NCBI RefSeq assembly: GCF_002563695.1 | Contig: NZ_PDJI01000004.1 | Span: forward strand, 124,001-188,000 | Direction: 5' to 3' | Origin: Georgenia soli | GTDB taxonomy: Bacteria; Actinomycetota; Actinomycetes; Actinomycetales; Actinomycetaceae | Length of the DNA stretch: 64,000 nucleotides | Shown: positions 44,676-53,531 of the stretch, one piece after another | Numbering within the stretch: the stretch's first letter is position 1 | Layout: every line of letters begins with the position of its first letter | The notes under the pieces: generated by a model | The model's database searches: none | Told to the model about the DNA's origin: nothing | The model's input: the letters and a program-made list of their open reading frames with translations, nothing else | Position numbers and translations under genes: made by a program

Positions 44676-45835
44676 ACTACCTCTTCGAGGGGTCGCAGAT
44701 GCAGGACGAGCGCGTCGAGCCCCGGCGGGAACGGCGGGAGCAGCGACGCGCCGCCGAGGCCCGCCGACGCCGGCGCCGCCGTCGATCGTTCATCGTGCTC
44801 GCCGTCGCGGTGGCCCTCGTCACCGCCCTGACCGTCTGGGCCCTGCCCCAGGTGCGGCAGATGATCGCGGACCGCCCCACCGCCGCGGCGACCGACTTCC
44901 CCGGGCCGGGCCAGGGCGAGGTCGAGGTCCAGATCCCGTCCGGGGCGTCGGGCGCCGAGATCGGCCTCATCCTCGAGGAGGACGGGGTCGTGGCGTCGCA
45001 GCGCGCCTTCACGGAGGCGTTCCGGGAGAACGTCAACGCCTCACGCATCCAGCCGGGCACGTACACCCTGCTCAAGGAGATGGCCGCGGCCGACGCCGTC
45101 GCCGCGCTCCTCGACCCGGCCAACAAGGCCGAGGTCACCATCACCGTCCCCGAGGGCTTCCACGCCGACCAGGTCTACGAGCGCATCGCCAACGTCGCCC
45201 AGATCCCGCTGGAGGAGGTCGAGGCTGCCGCCGCGGACCCCGCCGGCATCGGTCTGCCGGCCGAGGCGGGCGGCAAGCCGGAGGGCTGGCTCGCGGCGGC
45301 GACGTACTCCTTCCAGCCCAGCGACGACGCGGCGACGATCCTGTCGACCATGGTCGAGCAGACGGTGTCCCGTCTCGACGAGCGCGGTGTTCCGGCGGAC
45401 CAGCGCCAGGCGGTGCTGACGAAGGCGTCGATCGTCGAGCGCGAGGTGAACCTGCCGGAGTACTACGGCCACGTCGCGCGGGTCATCGAGAACCGGCTCG
45501 CGGACAGCGGGGACGTCAACCACCGGCTGCAGATGGACTCCACGGTGCTCTACGGCGTCGGCAAGGTCGGCGGCGTGCCGACCCGGGAGGACCTCGAGAG
45601 CGACACCCCGTACAACACGTACAAGCATCCCGGCCTGCCGCCGACGGCGATCGGTGCGCCCGGCACCGCCGCGATCGACGCGGTGCTCAAGCCGCCGGCA
45701 GGGGACTGGCTGTACTTCGCCACGGTGAACCTGGACACGGGGGAGACGAAGTTCGCGGCGACGCTGGAGGAGCACAACGCCAACGTCGCGGAGCTGCGCA
45801 AGTGGATGCAGGAGAACCCGCAGTCCGACGGCTGA
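44672..45835 (+). CDS. mltG: Endolytic murein transglycosylase MltG
   Basis: A 387-residue YceG/MltG protein that cuts nascent glycan strands and so sets peptidoglycan chain length. A very basic N-terminus with eight consecutive arginines precedes one membrane helix (about 39-58). A LysM-like subdomain and the catalytic domain follow, with Glu256 in KASIVEREV, the known catalytic position. RLQMDSTVLYGVG and DTPYNTYKHPGLPPTAIGAPG are further signatures. GTG 44672 overlaps the ruvX stop. Confidence 0.94.
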   Translation: MNYLFEGSQMQDERVEPRRERREQRRAAEARRRRRRRRSFIVLAVAVALVTALTVWALPQVRQMIADRPTAAATDFPGPGQGEVEVQIPSGASGAEIGLILEEDGVVASQRAFTEAFRENVNASRIQPGTYTLLKEMAAADAVAALLDPANKAEVTITVPEGFHADQVYERIANVAQIPLEEVEAAAADPAGIGLPAEAGGKPEGWLAAATYSFQPSDDAATILSTMVEQTVSRLDERGVPADQRQAVLTKASIVEREVNLPEYYGHVARVIENRLADSGDVNHRLQMDSTVLYGVGKVGGVPTREDLESDTPYNTYKHPGLPPTAIGAPGTAAIDAVLKPPAGDWLYFATVNLDTGETKFAATLEEHNANVAELRKWMQENPQSDG

Positions 45836-45955
45836 CGGCTGGTCCCTCCGTATCGCTGTCGGCCCACCTGGGACGGCGTGCCTGTGGACCGGGGGACCGC
45901 TCGCGCGGTCGCTCCTGGTAGACCTGTGCTGTCGGTCGGCGAGAAGGGGGCGTAC

Positions 45956-46927
45956 ATGTCCGTGGTCGGGCAGGACCTGACGGCGCCGGAGGTCCGGCGC
46001 CGAGCCGCGGTGCTCGGGCACCCGGTGCGCCACTCGCTCTCACCCGTGCTGCACCGGGCCGCGTACGCCCAGCTCGGCCTGACCGGCTGGGCCTACGGGC
46101 TGCAGGACGTCACGGCGGCGGAGCTGCCGGCGGTGCTCGAGCAGCTCGACGGCACCTGGGGCGGTCTCTCGCTCACCATGCCGCTCAAGCAGTCCGTGAT
46201 CCCGCTGCTCGACGTCGTCGACCCGCTCGCGGAGGTCACCGGCGCCGTCAACACCCTCGTGGTGCAGCCGGGCAGGGACGGGCGCGCGGGGCCGTTCGTC
46301 GGCTTCAACACCGACGTCCGGGGCATCGTCGCGGCCCTGCGCGAGGTCGCCCCCCAGGGCTGGCAGCCGCGGCGGCCGGTCGTCCTCGGTGCCCGTGCCA
46401 CGGCGTCGTCCGCGCTGGCCGCGTTCGGCGAGCTCGGCGCCACGAGCACGACGCTCGTCGCGAGGAGTGTCGCCGGCCCCGGGTCGGCCGCGGTGGCCGC
46501 CCACCGGATGGGCGTCGCGACCACGCACCGGCCGTGGACCTCCGCCGAGGTCGCGGTGGACGCCCTGCTCGCGGCGGACGTCGTCGTCTCCACCGTGCCC
46601 TCCGGGGTGGCGGACGACGTCGCCGCCGCACTCGCCGCCCGCCTGGACGGCAGCGAGGACGCCCTGGCCGGGGCGGTGCTCCTGGACGTGGTCTACGACC
46701 CGTGGCCGACGCCGCTCGCCCGCGCCTGGCGGGAGGCCGGTGGGGCGATCGCGCCCGGCTGGGCGATGCTGCTCCACCAGGCGGAGGCCCAGGTGCGGCT
46801 GTTCACCGGCCGTGATCCTGACGTCGCGGTCATGAGGGCGTCCCTGCTCGCCGAGCTCGACCGCCGCCACGCCGGCCGGGCCGTGTCGGACTCACCGGTC
46901 GTCTTCGACCTCGCGCGCCGTGGCTGA
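45956..46927 (+). CDS. aroE: Shikimate dehydrogenase-like protein AroE
   Basis: A 323-residue shikimate dehydrogenase homologue, reducing 3-dehydroshikimate with NADPH. LGHPVRHSLSPVLHRAAY binds shikimate, the catalytic Lys lies in LTMPLKQSV, and the Asp in FNTDVRG. The nucleotide loop is unusual: VVLGARATASSALAAF replaces the common GAGGAARA. Together with the long C-terminus this may mark an altered cofactor preference (inference). ATG 45956 follows GAGAAGGGGG. It starts the run aroE - prepilin peptidase - aroC - aroKB. Confidence 0.88.
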   Translation: MSVVGQDLTAPEVRRRAAVLGHPVRHSLSPVLHRAAYAQLGLTGWAYGLQDVTAAELPAVLEQLDGTWGGLSLTMPLKQSVIPLLDVVDPLAEVTGAVNTLVVQPGRDGRAGPFVGFNTDVRGIVAALREVAPQGWQPRRPVVLGARATASSALAAFGELGATSTTLVARSVAGPGSAAVAAHRMGVATTHRPWTSAEVAVDALLAADVVVSTVPSGVADDVAAALAARLDGSEDALAGAVLLDVVYDPWPTPLARAWREAGGAIAPGWAMLLHQAEAQVRLFTGRDPDVAVMRASLLAELDRRHAGRAVSDSPVVFDLARRG

Positions 46928-47687
46928 GCGTTCGCGCCCGGACGCCGACAGCGTCCCGGCTGAGAAGCTGCCGTCCGCCGTCGACGGCGTCCGGGCGGAC
47001 CAGTCGCGGGCGGGAGCGGGAGCGGGAGCGGGGGTGCGGGCGGGGGCGGACGGAGCCCCGACGGACCTGCCTCTCGACGAGGCCGACAGTGCCCCCGCCG
47101 TCACGGAGGAGGAACCTTCCGGGATCCCCGCGGGGACGTTCACACCGGCACTCCTCACGGCGGCCGGCGTCGTCGCCGTGCTCGCCGCCGCCGCGCTGGT
47201 GGGGCAACCCTGGCCCGTCGTCGTCGCCGGTGCCGGACTTGCCGCGCTCGGACTGCTGCTGACGGTGATCGACGTCCGCACCCACCGTCTGCCGGACAAG
47301 CTCGTCGGTCCCGGAGCGGTGTGGCTGCTCGTCATGCTGACCCTCGCCGCCGTGGTCGAGGGCGACCTCTGGGCACTCGGCCGCGTGGTCCTCGCCGGGG
47401 TGGTCTCCGCGCTCGGGTACCTCGTGCTCGGGCTCGTCCGCACCGGCGGGCTCGGGCTCGGAGACGTGAAGCTGGGCGGCGTGCTCGGCCTCTGGCTGGG
47501 CTGGTTCGGCTGGTCCGCGGTGCTCGCCGGGCCGATGGCCGCGTTCCTGCTCGGCGGGGTCCTCGCGTGCGTCCTGCTGCTGGCGCGCCGGGCCGGGCGG
47601 AACTCCGAGTTCGCCTTCGGACCGTGGATGATCCTCGGGGCGGCTCTGGCCACGGCCGGGGCGCTCACCGGGAACCTTCTCGTCTGA
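46920..47687 (+). CDS. Prepilin peptidase (A24 family), single-domain
   Basis: A 255-residue type IV prepilin peptidase. The two aspartates of the membrane aspartyl protease are in [16 protein letters not shown] and [14 protein letters not shown]. About seven membrane helices follow a ~70-residue disordered N-terminus (Ala/Asp/Glu/Gly). The N-terminal methyltransferase domain of PilD is absent, as usual in actinobacterial Flp/Tad or competence systems. GTG 46920 overlaps aroE by 8 nt. No pilin or pilus genes are in the window, so the substrate is elsewhere. An insertion between aroE and aroC is common in actinobacteria. Confidence 0.88.
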   Translation: MAERSRPDADSVPAEKLPSAVDGVRADQSRAGAGAGAGVRAGADGAPTDLPLDEADSAPAVTEEEPSGIPAGTFTPALLTAAGVVAVLAAAALVGQPWPVVVAGAGLAALGLLLTVIDVRTHRLPDKLVGPGAVWLLVMLTLAAVVEGDLWALGRVVLAGVVSALGYLVLGLVRTGGLGLGDVKLGGVLGLWLGWFGWSAVLAGPMAAFLLGGVLACVLLLARRAGRNSEFAFGPWMILGAALATAGALTGNLLV

Positions 47688-47689
47688 GC

Positions 47690-47892
47690 GGTCGCACCTG
47701 CTGGTCGCCGCCGCGGTCGTACCCGGTCGCCGCCGTAGTCGTACCCGCGGGTCGCCGCCGCGGTCGCACCCGCCGGTCGCCGCCGCGGTCGTACCCGCGG
47801 GTCGCCGCCGCGGTCGCACCCGCCGGTCGCCGCCGCGGTCGTACCCGCTGGTCGCCGCCGCGGTCGCACCTGCTGGACGCCGCCGCGGTGCC
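47690..47892. repeat. 25-bp tandem repeat, about eight copies
   Basis: The unit GGTCGCCGCCGCGGTCGYAC plus CCGCN repeats from about 47703 to 47892. It is almost perfect with period 25 (the first copy lacks 3 bp), and the pyrimidine alternates between T and C in successive copies. A partial copy sits at 47690. It fills nearly the whole gap between the prepilin peptidase stop and the aroC promoter. Confidence 0.85.
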
Positions 47893-47907
47893 CCCGCCCG
47901 GCCGTGG

Positions 47908-47913
47908 CAGGAT
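47908..47913 (+). promoter_or_regulatory. -10-like CAGGAT of aroC, leaderless spacing
   Basis: CAGGAT, one mismatch from TAGGAT, ends exactly 6 nt before ATG 47920. No Shine-Dalgarno. Confidence 0.4.
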
Positions 47914-47919
47914 CGCCTC

Positions 47920-49137
47920 ATGCTCAGATGGTTGACGGCAGGGGAGTCCCACGGCCCGGCGCTGGTCGGCGTGCTCGAGGGGCTGCCCGCCGGTGTGCAG
48001 GTCACCACCGAGGACATCCAGGGCGCGCTCGCCCGGCGGCGCCTCGGTCACGGGCGCGGTTCGCGCATGAAGTTCGAGAAGGACGAGGTGCGCATCCTCG
48101 GCGGGGTGCGCCACGGCGTCAGCATGGGCGGACCCGTCGCGATCGAGATCGGCAACACCGAGTGGCCCAAGTGGGAGACGGTCATGTCGGCCGACCCCGT
48201 CCCGCCGGAGGCGCTCCTCGTGGACGCCGGCACCGGCGACGAGCGTGAGGTCGCCCGCAACCGGCCACTGACCCGCCCCCGGCCCGGCCACGCCGACCTC
48301 GTCGGCATGCAGAAGTACGACCTGCGGGACGCCCGGCCCGTGCTGGAGCGGGCGAGCGCGCGGGAGACCGCCGCGCGTGTGGCCCTCGGGACGGTCGCCG
48401 CCGCGTTCCTCGAGCAGGTCGCCGGGATCCGGCTGGTCTCCCACGTCGTCGCCATCGGTCCCGTGGCCGTGCCCGACGACGCCCCCGTGCCCGGACCCGA
48501 CGACGTGACCGCGCTCGACACCGACCCCGTGCGCTGCTTCGACCCCGCGACCTCGGCCGCCATGGTGGCCGAGATCGACCAGTGCCAGAAGGACGGCGAC
48601 ACCCTCGGCGGCGTCGTCGAGGTGCTCGCCTACGGCGTGCCCCCGGGCCTGGGGTCGCACGTCTCCGGCGACCGGCGGCTCGACTCGCGCCTCGCCGGTG
48701 CCGTCATGGGCATCCAGGCCGTCAAGGGCGTCGAGATCGGTGACGGGTTCCGCACGGCCGCGCGCCGCGGGTCCGCGGCCCACGACGAGATCGTCCCGGG
48801 CCCCGACGAGCGCCTGCGCCGGGCCACCAACCGGGCCGGCGGCACCGAGGGTGGCATGAGCAACGGCGAGGTCGTGCGCGTGCGCGCGGCGATGAAGCCC
48901 ATCTCCACGGTCCCGAGGGCGCTCGCGACCGTGGACGTCACCACCGGCGAGCCGGCCCGCGCGATCCACCAGCGCTCCGACGTCTGCGCGGTACCGCCGG
49001 CGGCCGTCGTCGCCGAGGCGATGGTGGCCCTCGTGCTCGCGCAGGCCCTGCTCGAGAAGGTGGGCGGTGACTCGGTCGGGGAGTCGGCGCGCAACCTGCG
49101 CAGCTACCTCGACGCCATCCCGGAGCACCTGCGGTGA
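47920..49137 (+). CDS. aroC: Chorismate synthase
   Basis: A 405-residue FMN-dependent enzyme that makes chorismate from EPSP, the last common step to aromatic amino acids. [22 protein letters not shown] is the N-terminal signature, and [14 protein letters not shown] and [13 protein letters not shown] are the central ones. [22 protein letters not shown] binds FMN. The length is normal. ATG 47920 sits at the leaderless distance from CAGGAT. Its TGA overlaps the aroKB GTG. Confidence 0.96.
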   Translation: MLRWLTAGESHGPALVGVLEGLPAGVQVTTEDIQGALARRRLGHGRGSRMKFEKDEVRILGGVRHGVSMGGPVAIEIGNTEWPKWETVMSADPVPPEALLVDAGTGDEREVARNRPLTRPRPGHADLVGMQKYDLRDARPVLERASARETAARVALGTVAAAFLEQVAGIRLVSHVVAIGPVAVPDDAPVPGPDDVTALDTDPVRCFDPATSAAMVAEIDQCQKDGDTLGGVVEVLAYGVPPGLGSHVSGDRRLDSRLAGAVMGIQAVKGVEIGDGFRTAARRGSAAHDEIVPGPDERLRRATNRAGGTEGGMSNGEVVRVRAAMKPISTVPRALATVDVTTGEPARAIHQRSDVCAVPPAAVVAEAMVALVLAQALLEKVGGDSVGESARNLRSYLDAIPEHLR

Positions 49138-50858
49138 GCGGCACCCGCCCACGCGTCGTCCTTGTCGGACTGCCCGGAGCGGGCAAGACCACGGTCGGCC
49201 GCCTCCTCGCCGGCGCCCTCGACGTCGACTTCGTCGACACCGACCTCGAGGTCGAGCGGGCCGCCGGCACCAGCGTGCCCGAGTACTTCCGCACCCACGG
49301 CGAGGCCAGCTTCCGCGAGCTCGAGCACGACGTCGTCGTCCGGATGCTTGCCCAGCACGACGGCGTCCTTGCCCTGGGCGGCGGCGCCGTCCTCCACCCG
49401 GGCACGCAGGAGGCCCTGCGCGGCCACACCGTCGTGCTGCTCGACGTGGCCGCCGAGCGTGCGCTCGCCCGCGTCTCGCTCTCCGGGGAGCGTCCGCTCC
49501 TGGCCGGCGACCCCGCCGGCCGGTTCGAGACCCTGCGCCGCGACCGGCTTCCCGTGTACGAGCGGGTGTCCACCCTCACCGTGAGCACGAGCGACCGCCG
49601 GCCGCAGGACGTGGCCGCCGAGGTGCTGCGCGCCGTGTGGGGCGCAGCCGCCAGCCTGCCGGCGGACGTTCTCGCCCGCCTCGACGCGGCGGCCTCGGGG
49701 CCGGCCCTCGCTGCGACGCCGACCCGCATCCCGGTCACGGGCACGGCCGGCTACGACGTCGTCGTCGGGCGCGGACTCGATGACGAGGTGGTCCGTCTCG
49801 TCGGCGAGGCGTCCCGCGCCCTGCTCCTTCACGCGCGGGCCACCGCGCCCCTCGCACGCCGTCACGCCGCGGCTCTCGAGGCGGCAGGTGTGACCGCCGT
49901 GCTGCACACCCTGCCCGACGCCGAGGACGCCAAGACCCTCGAGGTCGTCGCCCGGTGCTGGGACCTGCTCGGTGACGAACGCTTCGGCCGGGAGGACGTC
50001 GTCGTCGCCGTCGGGGGAGGGGCCACGACGGACGTCGCCGGGTTCGTCGCGGCCAGCTGGCTGCGTGGCGTCCGCCTGGTCAACGTCCCGACGACGTTGC
50101 TCGGCATGGTCGACGCCGCGGTGGGCGGGAAGACGGGCATCAACACCGCTCACGGGAAGAACCTCGTCGGCGCGTTCCACCCGCCCGCCGGCGTGGTGTG
50201 CGACCTCGACGCGCTGACCACGCTCCCGGTCGCGGACCTGCGGGCCGGGCTGGCGGAGGTGGTCAAGGCCGGGTTCATCGCGGACGAACGGATCCTGAGC
50301 CTCGTCGAGGCCGACGGCGGGCTCGCCGCGCAGGACCCGGGCTCGGACGTGCTGCGCGAGCTCGTCGAGCGGGCCGTCGCCGTCAAGGCCCGCGTGGTGG
50401 GGGAGGACCTCCGCGAGGCCGGCCTGCGGGAGATCCTCAACTACGGCCACACCTTCGGTCACGCCGTCGAGCGGACGGAGGGGTACCGCTGGCGCCACGG
50501 TGACGCGGTCGCCGTCGGCATGGTCTTCGCGGCCGAGCTCGCGCGCGCGGCAGGGATCCTCGCCGCCGACGTGGCTGACCGTCACCGCAGCGTCCTGGGG
50601 CTCCTCGAGCTGCCGACGACGTACCGCGGCGGCCGGTGGGCCGACCTCCACGACGCGATGGCCCACGACAAGAAGGTCCGCGGCAACGTCCTGCGCTTCG
50701 TCGTCCTCGAGGACGTCGCCCGGCCCACCGTGCTGCGGGGCCCTGCGCCCGAGCACCTGGAGGCGGCGTACGCGGCGGTCACCGGTGCGCGCCGGTCCGG
50801 CCCGGGCCCCAGCGCCCAAGGCGCAGAGCCGCAGGAGCACGAGCAGCCGCTACGGTGA
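49134..50858 (+). CDS. aroKB: Shikimate kinase-3-dehydroquinate synthase fusion (AroK-AroB)
   Basis: A 574-residue two-domain enzyme for two shikimate-pathway steps. Residues about 1-170 are shikimate kinase: P-loop GLPGAGKTT (12-20), DTDLEVE, FRELEHD, LGGGAV, lid Arg in GERPLLAGD and RLPVYERVS. Residues about 195-545 are dehydroquinate synthase: [50 protein letters not shown], zinc ligands in [13 protein letters not shown] and MAHDKKVRG. The linker is Ala-rich. GTG 49134 overlaps the aroC stop. Both active sites look intact. A second shikimate kinase-like gene follows directly. Confidence 0.93.
   Translation: MSGTRPRVVLVGLPGAGKTTVGRLLAGALDVDFVDTDLEVERAAGTSVPEYFRTHGEASFRELEHDVVVRMLAQHDGVLALGGGAVLHPGTQEALRGHTVVLLDVAAERALARVSLSGERPLLAGDPAGRFETLRRDRLPVYERVSTLTVSTSDRRPQDVAAEVLRAVWGAAASLPADVLARLDAAASGPALAATPTRIPVTGTAGYDVVVGRGLDDEVVRLVGEASRALLLHARATAPLARRHAAALEAAGVTAVLHTLPDAEDAKTLEVVARCWDLLGDERFGREDVVVAVGGGATTDVAGFVAASWLRGVRLVNVPTTLLGMVDAAVGGKTGINTAHGKNLVGAFHPPAGVVCDLDALTTLPVADLRAGLAEVVKAGFIADERILSLVEADGGLAAQDPGSDVLRELVERAVAVKARVVGEDLREAGLREILNYGHTFGHAVERTEGYRWRHGDAVAVGMVFAAELARAAGILAADVADRHRSVLGLLELPTTYRGGRWADLHDAMAHDKKVRGNVLRFVVLEDVARPTVLRGPAPEHLEAAYAAVTGARRSGPGPSAQGAEPQEHEQPLR
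50851..50856 (+). promoter_or_regulatory. -10 element (TACGGT) of the second shikimate kinase-like gene
   Basis: TACGGT overlaps the last codons of aroKB and ends exactly 6 nt before GTG 50863, so this gene may be transcribed alone and leaderless. Confidence 0.45.
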
Positions 50859-50862
50859 TCCG

Positions 50863-51432
50863 GTGAGCAGCCCAGCGAGTCCAGATCTCTCGTCGACCTC
50901 CTCCTCCGCGGGCGGCACCGCCGGACCGCAGGTCGTGCTCGTCGGACCTCCGGGGGGCGGGAAGTCGACCGTCGGGGCACTCGTGGCGCAGCGGCTCGGT
51001 GTCGCCTTCCTCGACACCGACGAGATGGTCGCCGAGCGCGGCGGGGCTCCGGTCGGCGAGCTGATCGTCGACCTCGGGGAGGAGGCGTTCCGCGCGCTCG
51101 AGCGAGACGTCGTCGCGGACGCGCTGAGGTCCGACGGTGTGCTGGCGCTCGGCAGCGGCGCCGTCGAGGACGCCACCGAGAGCCTCCAGCGCTACGCCTC
51201 CGCGGGCGGGACGGTCGTCATGCTCGACGTCTCGATGGCGGCCGGGGTGCCGCGGGTGGGGCTGAACGCGCCTCGCTCGGTCGCTCTCGGCAGCGCCCGC
51301 GCCCAGTTCGCCGCCATGGCGGCGGCGAGGCGCCCGTCCTACGAGCGGGTCGCCGGGACGGTGGTGGACACGTCGTCGCTGACGGTCGACGACGTCGCGG
51401 CGGCGGTCCTGGCCACCATCGGGCACTCCTGA
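50863..51432 (+). CDS. Second, divergent shikimate kinase-like protein
   Basis: A 189-residue shikimate kinase paralogue 4 nt after aroKB. The P-loop GPPGGGKSTVG, DTDEMVAE and EEAFRALERDV are kept. But the shikimate-binding GGG motif reads LGSGAVED instead of GGGA. The lid region reads NAPRSVALGSA where the fused kinase has GERPLLAGD, so the lid arginine context is lost or shifted. RRPSYERVAG is kept. It may have reduced activity, use another substrate, or be regulatory. The N-terminal ~20 residues are Ser/Ala-rich. Confidence 0.75.
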   Translation: MSSPASPDLSSTSSSAGGTAGPQVVLVGPPGGGKSTVGALVAQRLGVAFLDTDEMVAERGGAPVGELIVDLGEEAFRALERDVVADALRSDGVLALGSGAVEDATESLQRYASAGGTVVMLDVSMAAGVPRVGLNAPRSVALGSARAQFAAMAAARRPSYERVAGTVVDTSSLTVDDVAAAVLATIGHS

Positions 51433-51436
51433 GACT

Positions 51437-51460
51437 GCCTTGATCCGGCTGGATCAAGGC
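51437..51460. terminator. Perfect 10-bp hairpin after the aroK paralogue
   Basis: GCCTTGATCC-GGCT-GGATCAAGGC begins 5 nt after the stop codon, as expected for a terminator, though no T-run follows. Its inner half-sites TTGAT...ATCAA are shared with the operator-like palindrome at 51563-51580, so it may instead or also bind the same protein. Confidence 0.55.
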
Positions 51461-51562
51461 GGGTGCCTTGCCTCCCCGCCCGCGGAGCTTGTGTAGTTCG
51501 GCGTCGCCCCGCCGACGCCGGGTCGGATGCTTCCGTCGCGCCGCCCCCTCAAGGCTGCGCCT

Positions 51563-51591
51563 TTGATGTGCTGACATCAACGCTGTAGCCT
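51563..51591 (+). promoter_or_regulatory. Promoter of the SatD-HTH gene with palindromic operator on its -35
   Basis: TTGATG (51563-51568), 17-nt spacer and TAGCCT (51586-51591) form a good promoter, with the -10 ending 6 nt before ATG 51598 (leaderless). The perfect palindrome TTGATGT-GCTG-ACATCAA (51563-51580) starts at the -35 base for base, so a protein bound there would block RNA polymerase. Confidence 0.7.
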
Positions 51592-51597
51592 TCAGGA

Positions 51598-52218
51598 ATG
51601 TTCGTCGTGACGGCCGACCAGCACGCCAGCAGGCGGCGCGGCGACAAGGTCCCGGATCTTCTCGAGCGACTCGCTCCCTGGGAGGAGGCGCACCGCGACG
51701 GCGTCGCGCTGCCCCTCGAGCGAACCGTCGGCGACGAGGTCCAGACGGTCCTCAGCACCGCCGAGGCGGCGCTCGACCTCGCCCTCCATCTCGTCCGCCT
51801 GCAGGACTGGGCCGTGGGGATCGGCGCCGGTGCCGTGCACGAGCCGCTCGCCGAGTCCTCCCGCGCCAGCTCGGGCCCCGCCTTCGTGCAGGCCCGCACC
51901 GCGGTCGAGCGGGCCCGTGGCCGCGGGGAGCCGATGCCCGTCGTCGTCGTCGGCGACCATCCAGAGGCGGCCGGCGACGCGTCTGCGCTCGTCCAGCTCC
52001 TCGCCGCCGTCGTCCGCCGGCGTTCCGCAGCGGGGTGGGAGGTCGCCGACCTGCTCGGCCCGGGGGTACGCCAGAAGGACGTCGCCGCCACGCTGGGGAT
52101 ATCCGAGCAGGCGGTCAGCCAACGGGTACGGTCGGCCCTGCTGGAGGAGGAGCGTCGGGTCCGCCCGCTGGCAGCCAGGCTCCTGCGCCGCGCCGCGGGG
52201 GAGAAGGAGGACGTGTGA
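51598..52218 (+). CDS. SatD-family-like protein with C-terminal HTH
   Basis: A 206-residue protein. The N-terminal ~125 residues fit the SatD pattern: VVTADQHASRRRGDKVPDLL, TVGDEVQTVL, VGIGAGAVHEP and SGPAFVQARTAVERARG. The C-terminal part has a helix-turn-helix (RQKDVAATLGISEQAVSQRVRSALL, about 157-183). The biochemical role of SatD is unclear. Here it is fused to, or includes, a DNA-binding domain, and the gene has an operator-like palindrome on its own promoter, so autoregulation is likely (inference). The ATG follows a -10 by 6 nt. Its TGA overlaps the GTG of a membrane protein. Confidence 0.7.
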   Translation: MFVVTADQHASRRRGDKVPDLLERLAPWEEAHRDGVALPLERTVGDEVQTVLSTAEAALDLALHLVRLQDWAVGIGAGAVHEPLAESSRASSGPAFVQARTAVERARGRGEPMPVVVVGDHPEAAGDASALVQLLAAVVRRRSAAGWEVADLLGPGVRQKDVAATLGISEQAVSQRVRSALLEEERRVRPLAARLLRRAAGEKEDV

Positions 52219-52592
52219 GTTCCACCACCGCCACGGTGCTGATCGTGCTCGCGGTGCTCGCCGCGTCCGTCCTGGTCGGGCGCGTGCTCGTGTGGGCGGT
52301 GCTGAGCCGGGTCGAGCCTGGACCGGCCGTGCCCGGGGTGCTGCGCGGAGGCGCGTGGATCGGCATGCTCGAGCGGCTCGCCATCACCGGCTCCGTGCTG
52401 GTCAACTTCCCCGAGGCGGTCGCCGTCGTGCTGGCGGTCAAGGGGCTCGGCCGCTACCCGGAGCTGCGCGAGGCGCACCCGGACCGGCGCAGCCCGGCCG
52501 CCGAGCGGTTCATCATCGGCACGCTGGCCAGCTACTCCTGGGCGGGCCTGTGCGGCGTCGTCGGCATGCTGCTGCTCGGCACGGTATCCTGA
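52215..52592 (+). CDS. Small membrane protein, partner of the SatD-like protein
   Basis: A 125-residue protein with about three membrane helices (ATVLIVLAVLAASVLVGRVLVWAVL; LAITGSVLVNFPEAVAVVLAVKG; LASYSWAGLCGVVGMLLLG). SatD-type genes are often next to a small membrane protein gene, but I cannot assign this one to a named family. GTG 52215 overlaps the SatD stop (GTGA), with AAGGAGGAC just upstream, so translation is coupled. The efp -10 lies across its stop codon. Confidence 0.65.
   Translation: MSSTTATVLIVLAVLAASVLVGRVLVWAVLSRVEPGPAVPGVLRGGAWIGMLERLAITGSVLVNFPEAVAVVLAVKGLGRYPELREAHPDRRSPAAERFIIGTLASYSWAGLCGVVGMLLLGTVS
52585..52590 (+). promoter_or_regulatory. -10 element (TATCCT) of efp
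   Basis: TATCCT overlaps the end of the small membrane protein gene and predicts a leader of about 77 nt before efp. Confidence 0.5.
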
Positions 52593-52674
52593 CGGGCGCC
52601 GAGCGGCCGGGTGACCAGATGCGTCAACGGGCCGCCGTTCCCCACACGAAATCGACATAGAGGACGGCCCACGC

Positions 52675-53235
52675 ATGGCTTCGACCAACGACCTCAAGAA
52701 CGGCATGGTGCTCGTGATCGACGGGCAGCTGTGGTCCGTCGTCGAGTTCCAGCACGTCAAGCCCGGCAAGGGCCCCGCCTTCGTCCGCACGAAGATCAAG
52801 AACGTGCTCTCCGGCAAGACGGTCGACAAGACCTTCAACGCCGGCGTCAAGGTCGAGACCGCCACCGTCGACCGCCGCGACATGCAGTACCTGTACCGCG
52901 ACGGCGACGACTTCGTCTTCATGGACTCCGACACCTACGAGCAGATCCCGATCTCCGCGGAGACGGTCGGCGACGCGGCGAACTTCCTCATCGAGAACCA
53001 GGACACCGTCGTCGCCATGCACGAGGGACAGGTGCTCTTCGTCGAGCTGCCCGCGTCCGTCGTCATGGAGATCACGTACACGGAGCCCGGCCTCCAGGGC
53101 GACCGTTCCTCCGCCGGCACCAAGCCGGCCACCATCGCCACCGGCTACGAGATCCAGGTCCCCCTGTTCCTCGAAACCGGCACCAAGGTCAAGGTGGACA
53201 CCCGCACGGGTGACTACCTCGGCCGCGTCAACTGA
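52675..53235 (+). CDS. efp: Translation elongation factor P
   Basis: A 186-residue EF-P, which relieves ribosome stalling at polyproline. The P-site loop reads KPGKGPAF with Lys32 at the tip. This PGKGP loop is the actinobacterial type reported to work without modification of the lysine; no epmA/epmB-type gene is in the window. [17 protein letters not shown] and [23 protein letters not shown] complete the three-barrel protein. ATG 52675. Confidence 0.97.
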   Translation: MASTNDLKNGMVLVIDGQLWSVVEFQHVKPGKGPAFVRTKIKNVLSGKTVDKTFNAGVKVETATVDRRDMQYLYRDGDDFVFMDSDTYEQIPISAETVGDAANFLIENQDTVVAMHEGQVLFVELPASVVMEITYTEPGLQGDRSSAGTKPATIATGYEIQVPLFLETGTKVKVDTRTGDYLGRVN

Positions 53236-53531
53236 TCCGTCACTGAGTCCGTCCGGCCGCGTCAGTCGCGCTCGCCAGGACCGAAGGCCGGCCGTCCCGG
53301 TGCGTCGATCGGCGTACCGGGCGCCGGCACAAGGCGGGCCGTGAGCAGCGGGACGGACAGGCAACCGCGTGGCGCGGGCGCCTCGCGAAGGCGGCCTCCG
53401 GCCGCGCTCCCGCAGCAGCTGCCGACGGTGCCGAACCGCCACCGCCACCGGCATCGGGTGCACTGTCCGCGTGCAGTGAGCCGAGACAGACAAGACACCG
53501 CTCCACCGGAAGACAGAGAAGAGGACCTCCC
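53236..53531 (+). other. 296-bp gap between efp and nusB
   Basis: No gene is supported here. It holds the efp terminator hairpin (53296-53321), GC-rich sequence, and a short GTGCACTGTCCGCGTGCAGT partial dyad near 53458. No consensus -10 for nusB is evident. Confidence 0.5.
53296..53321. terminator. Hairpin terminator after efp
   Basis: CCCGGTGCG and CGTACCGGG pair over 9 bp with one mismatch around an 8-nt loop, 61 bp after the efp stop. Confidence 0.45.

Noticed and set aside
47703..47892. Possible CRISPR array
   Set aside because: The repeats are tandem with no unique spacers, as are the arrays at 33723, 40497, 53981 and 63820, and no cas gene is present.
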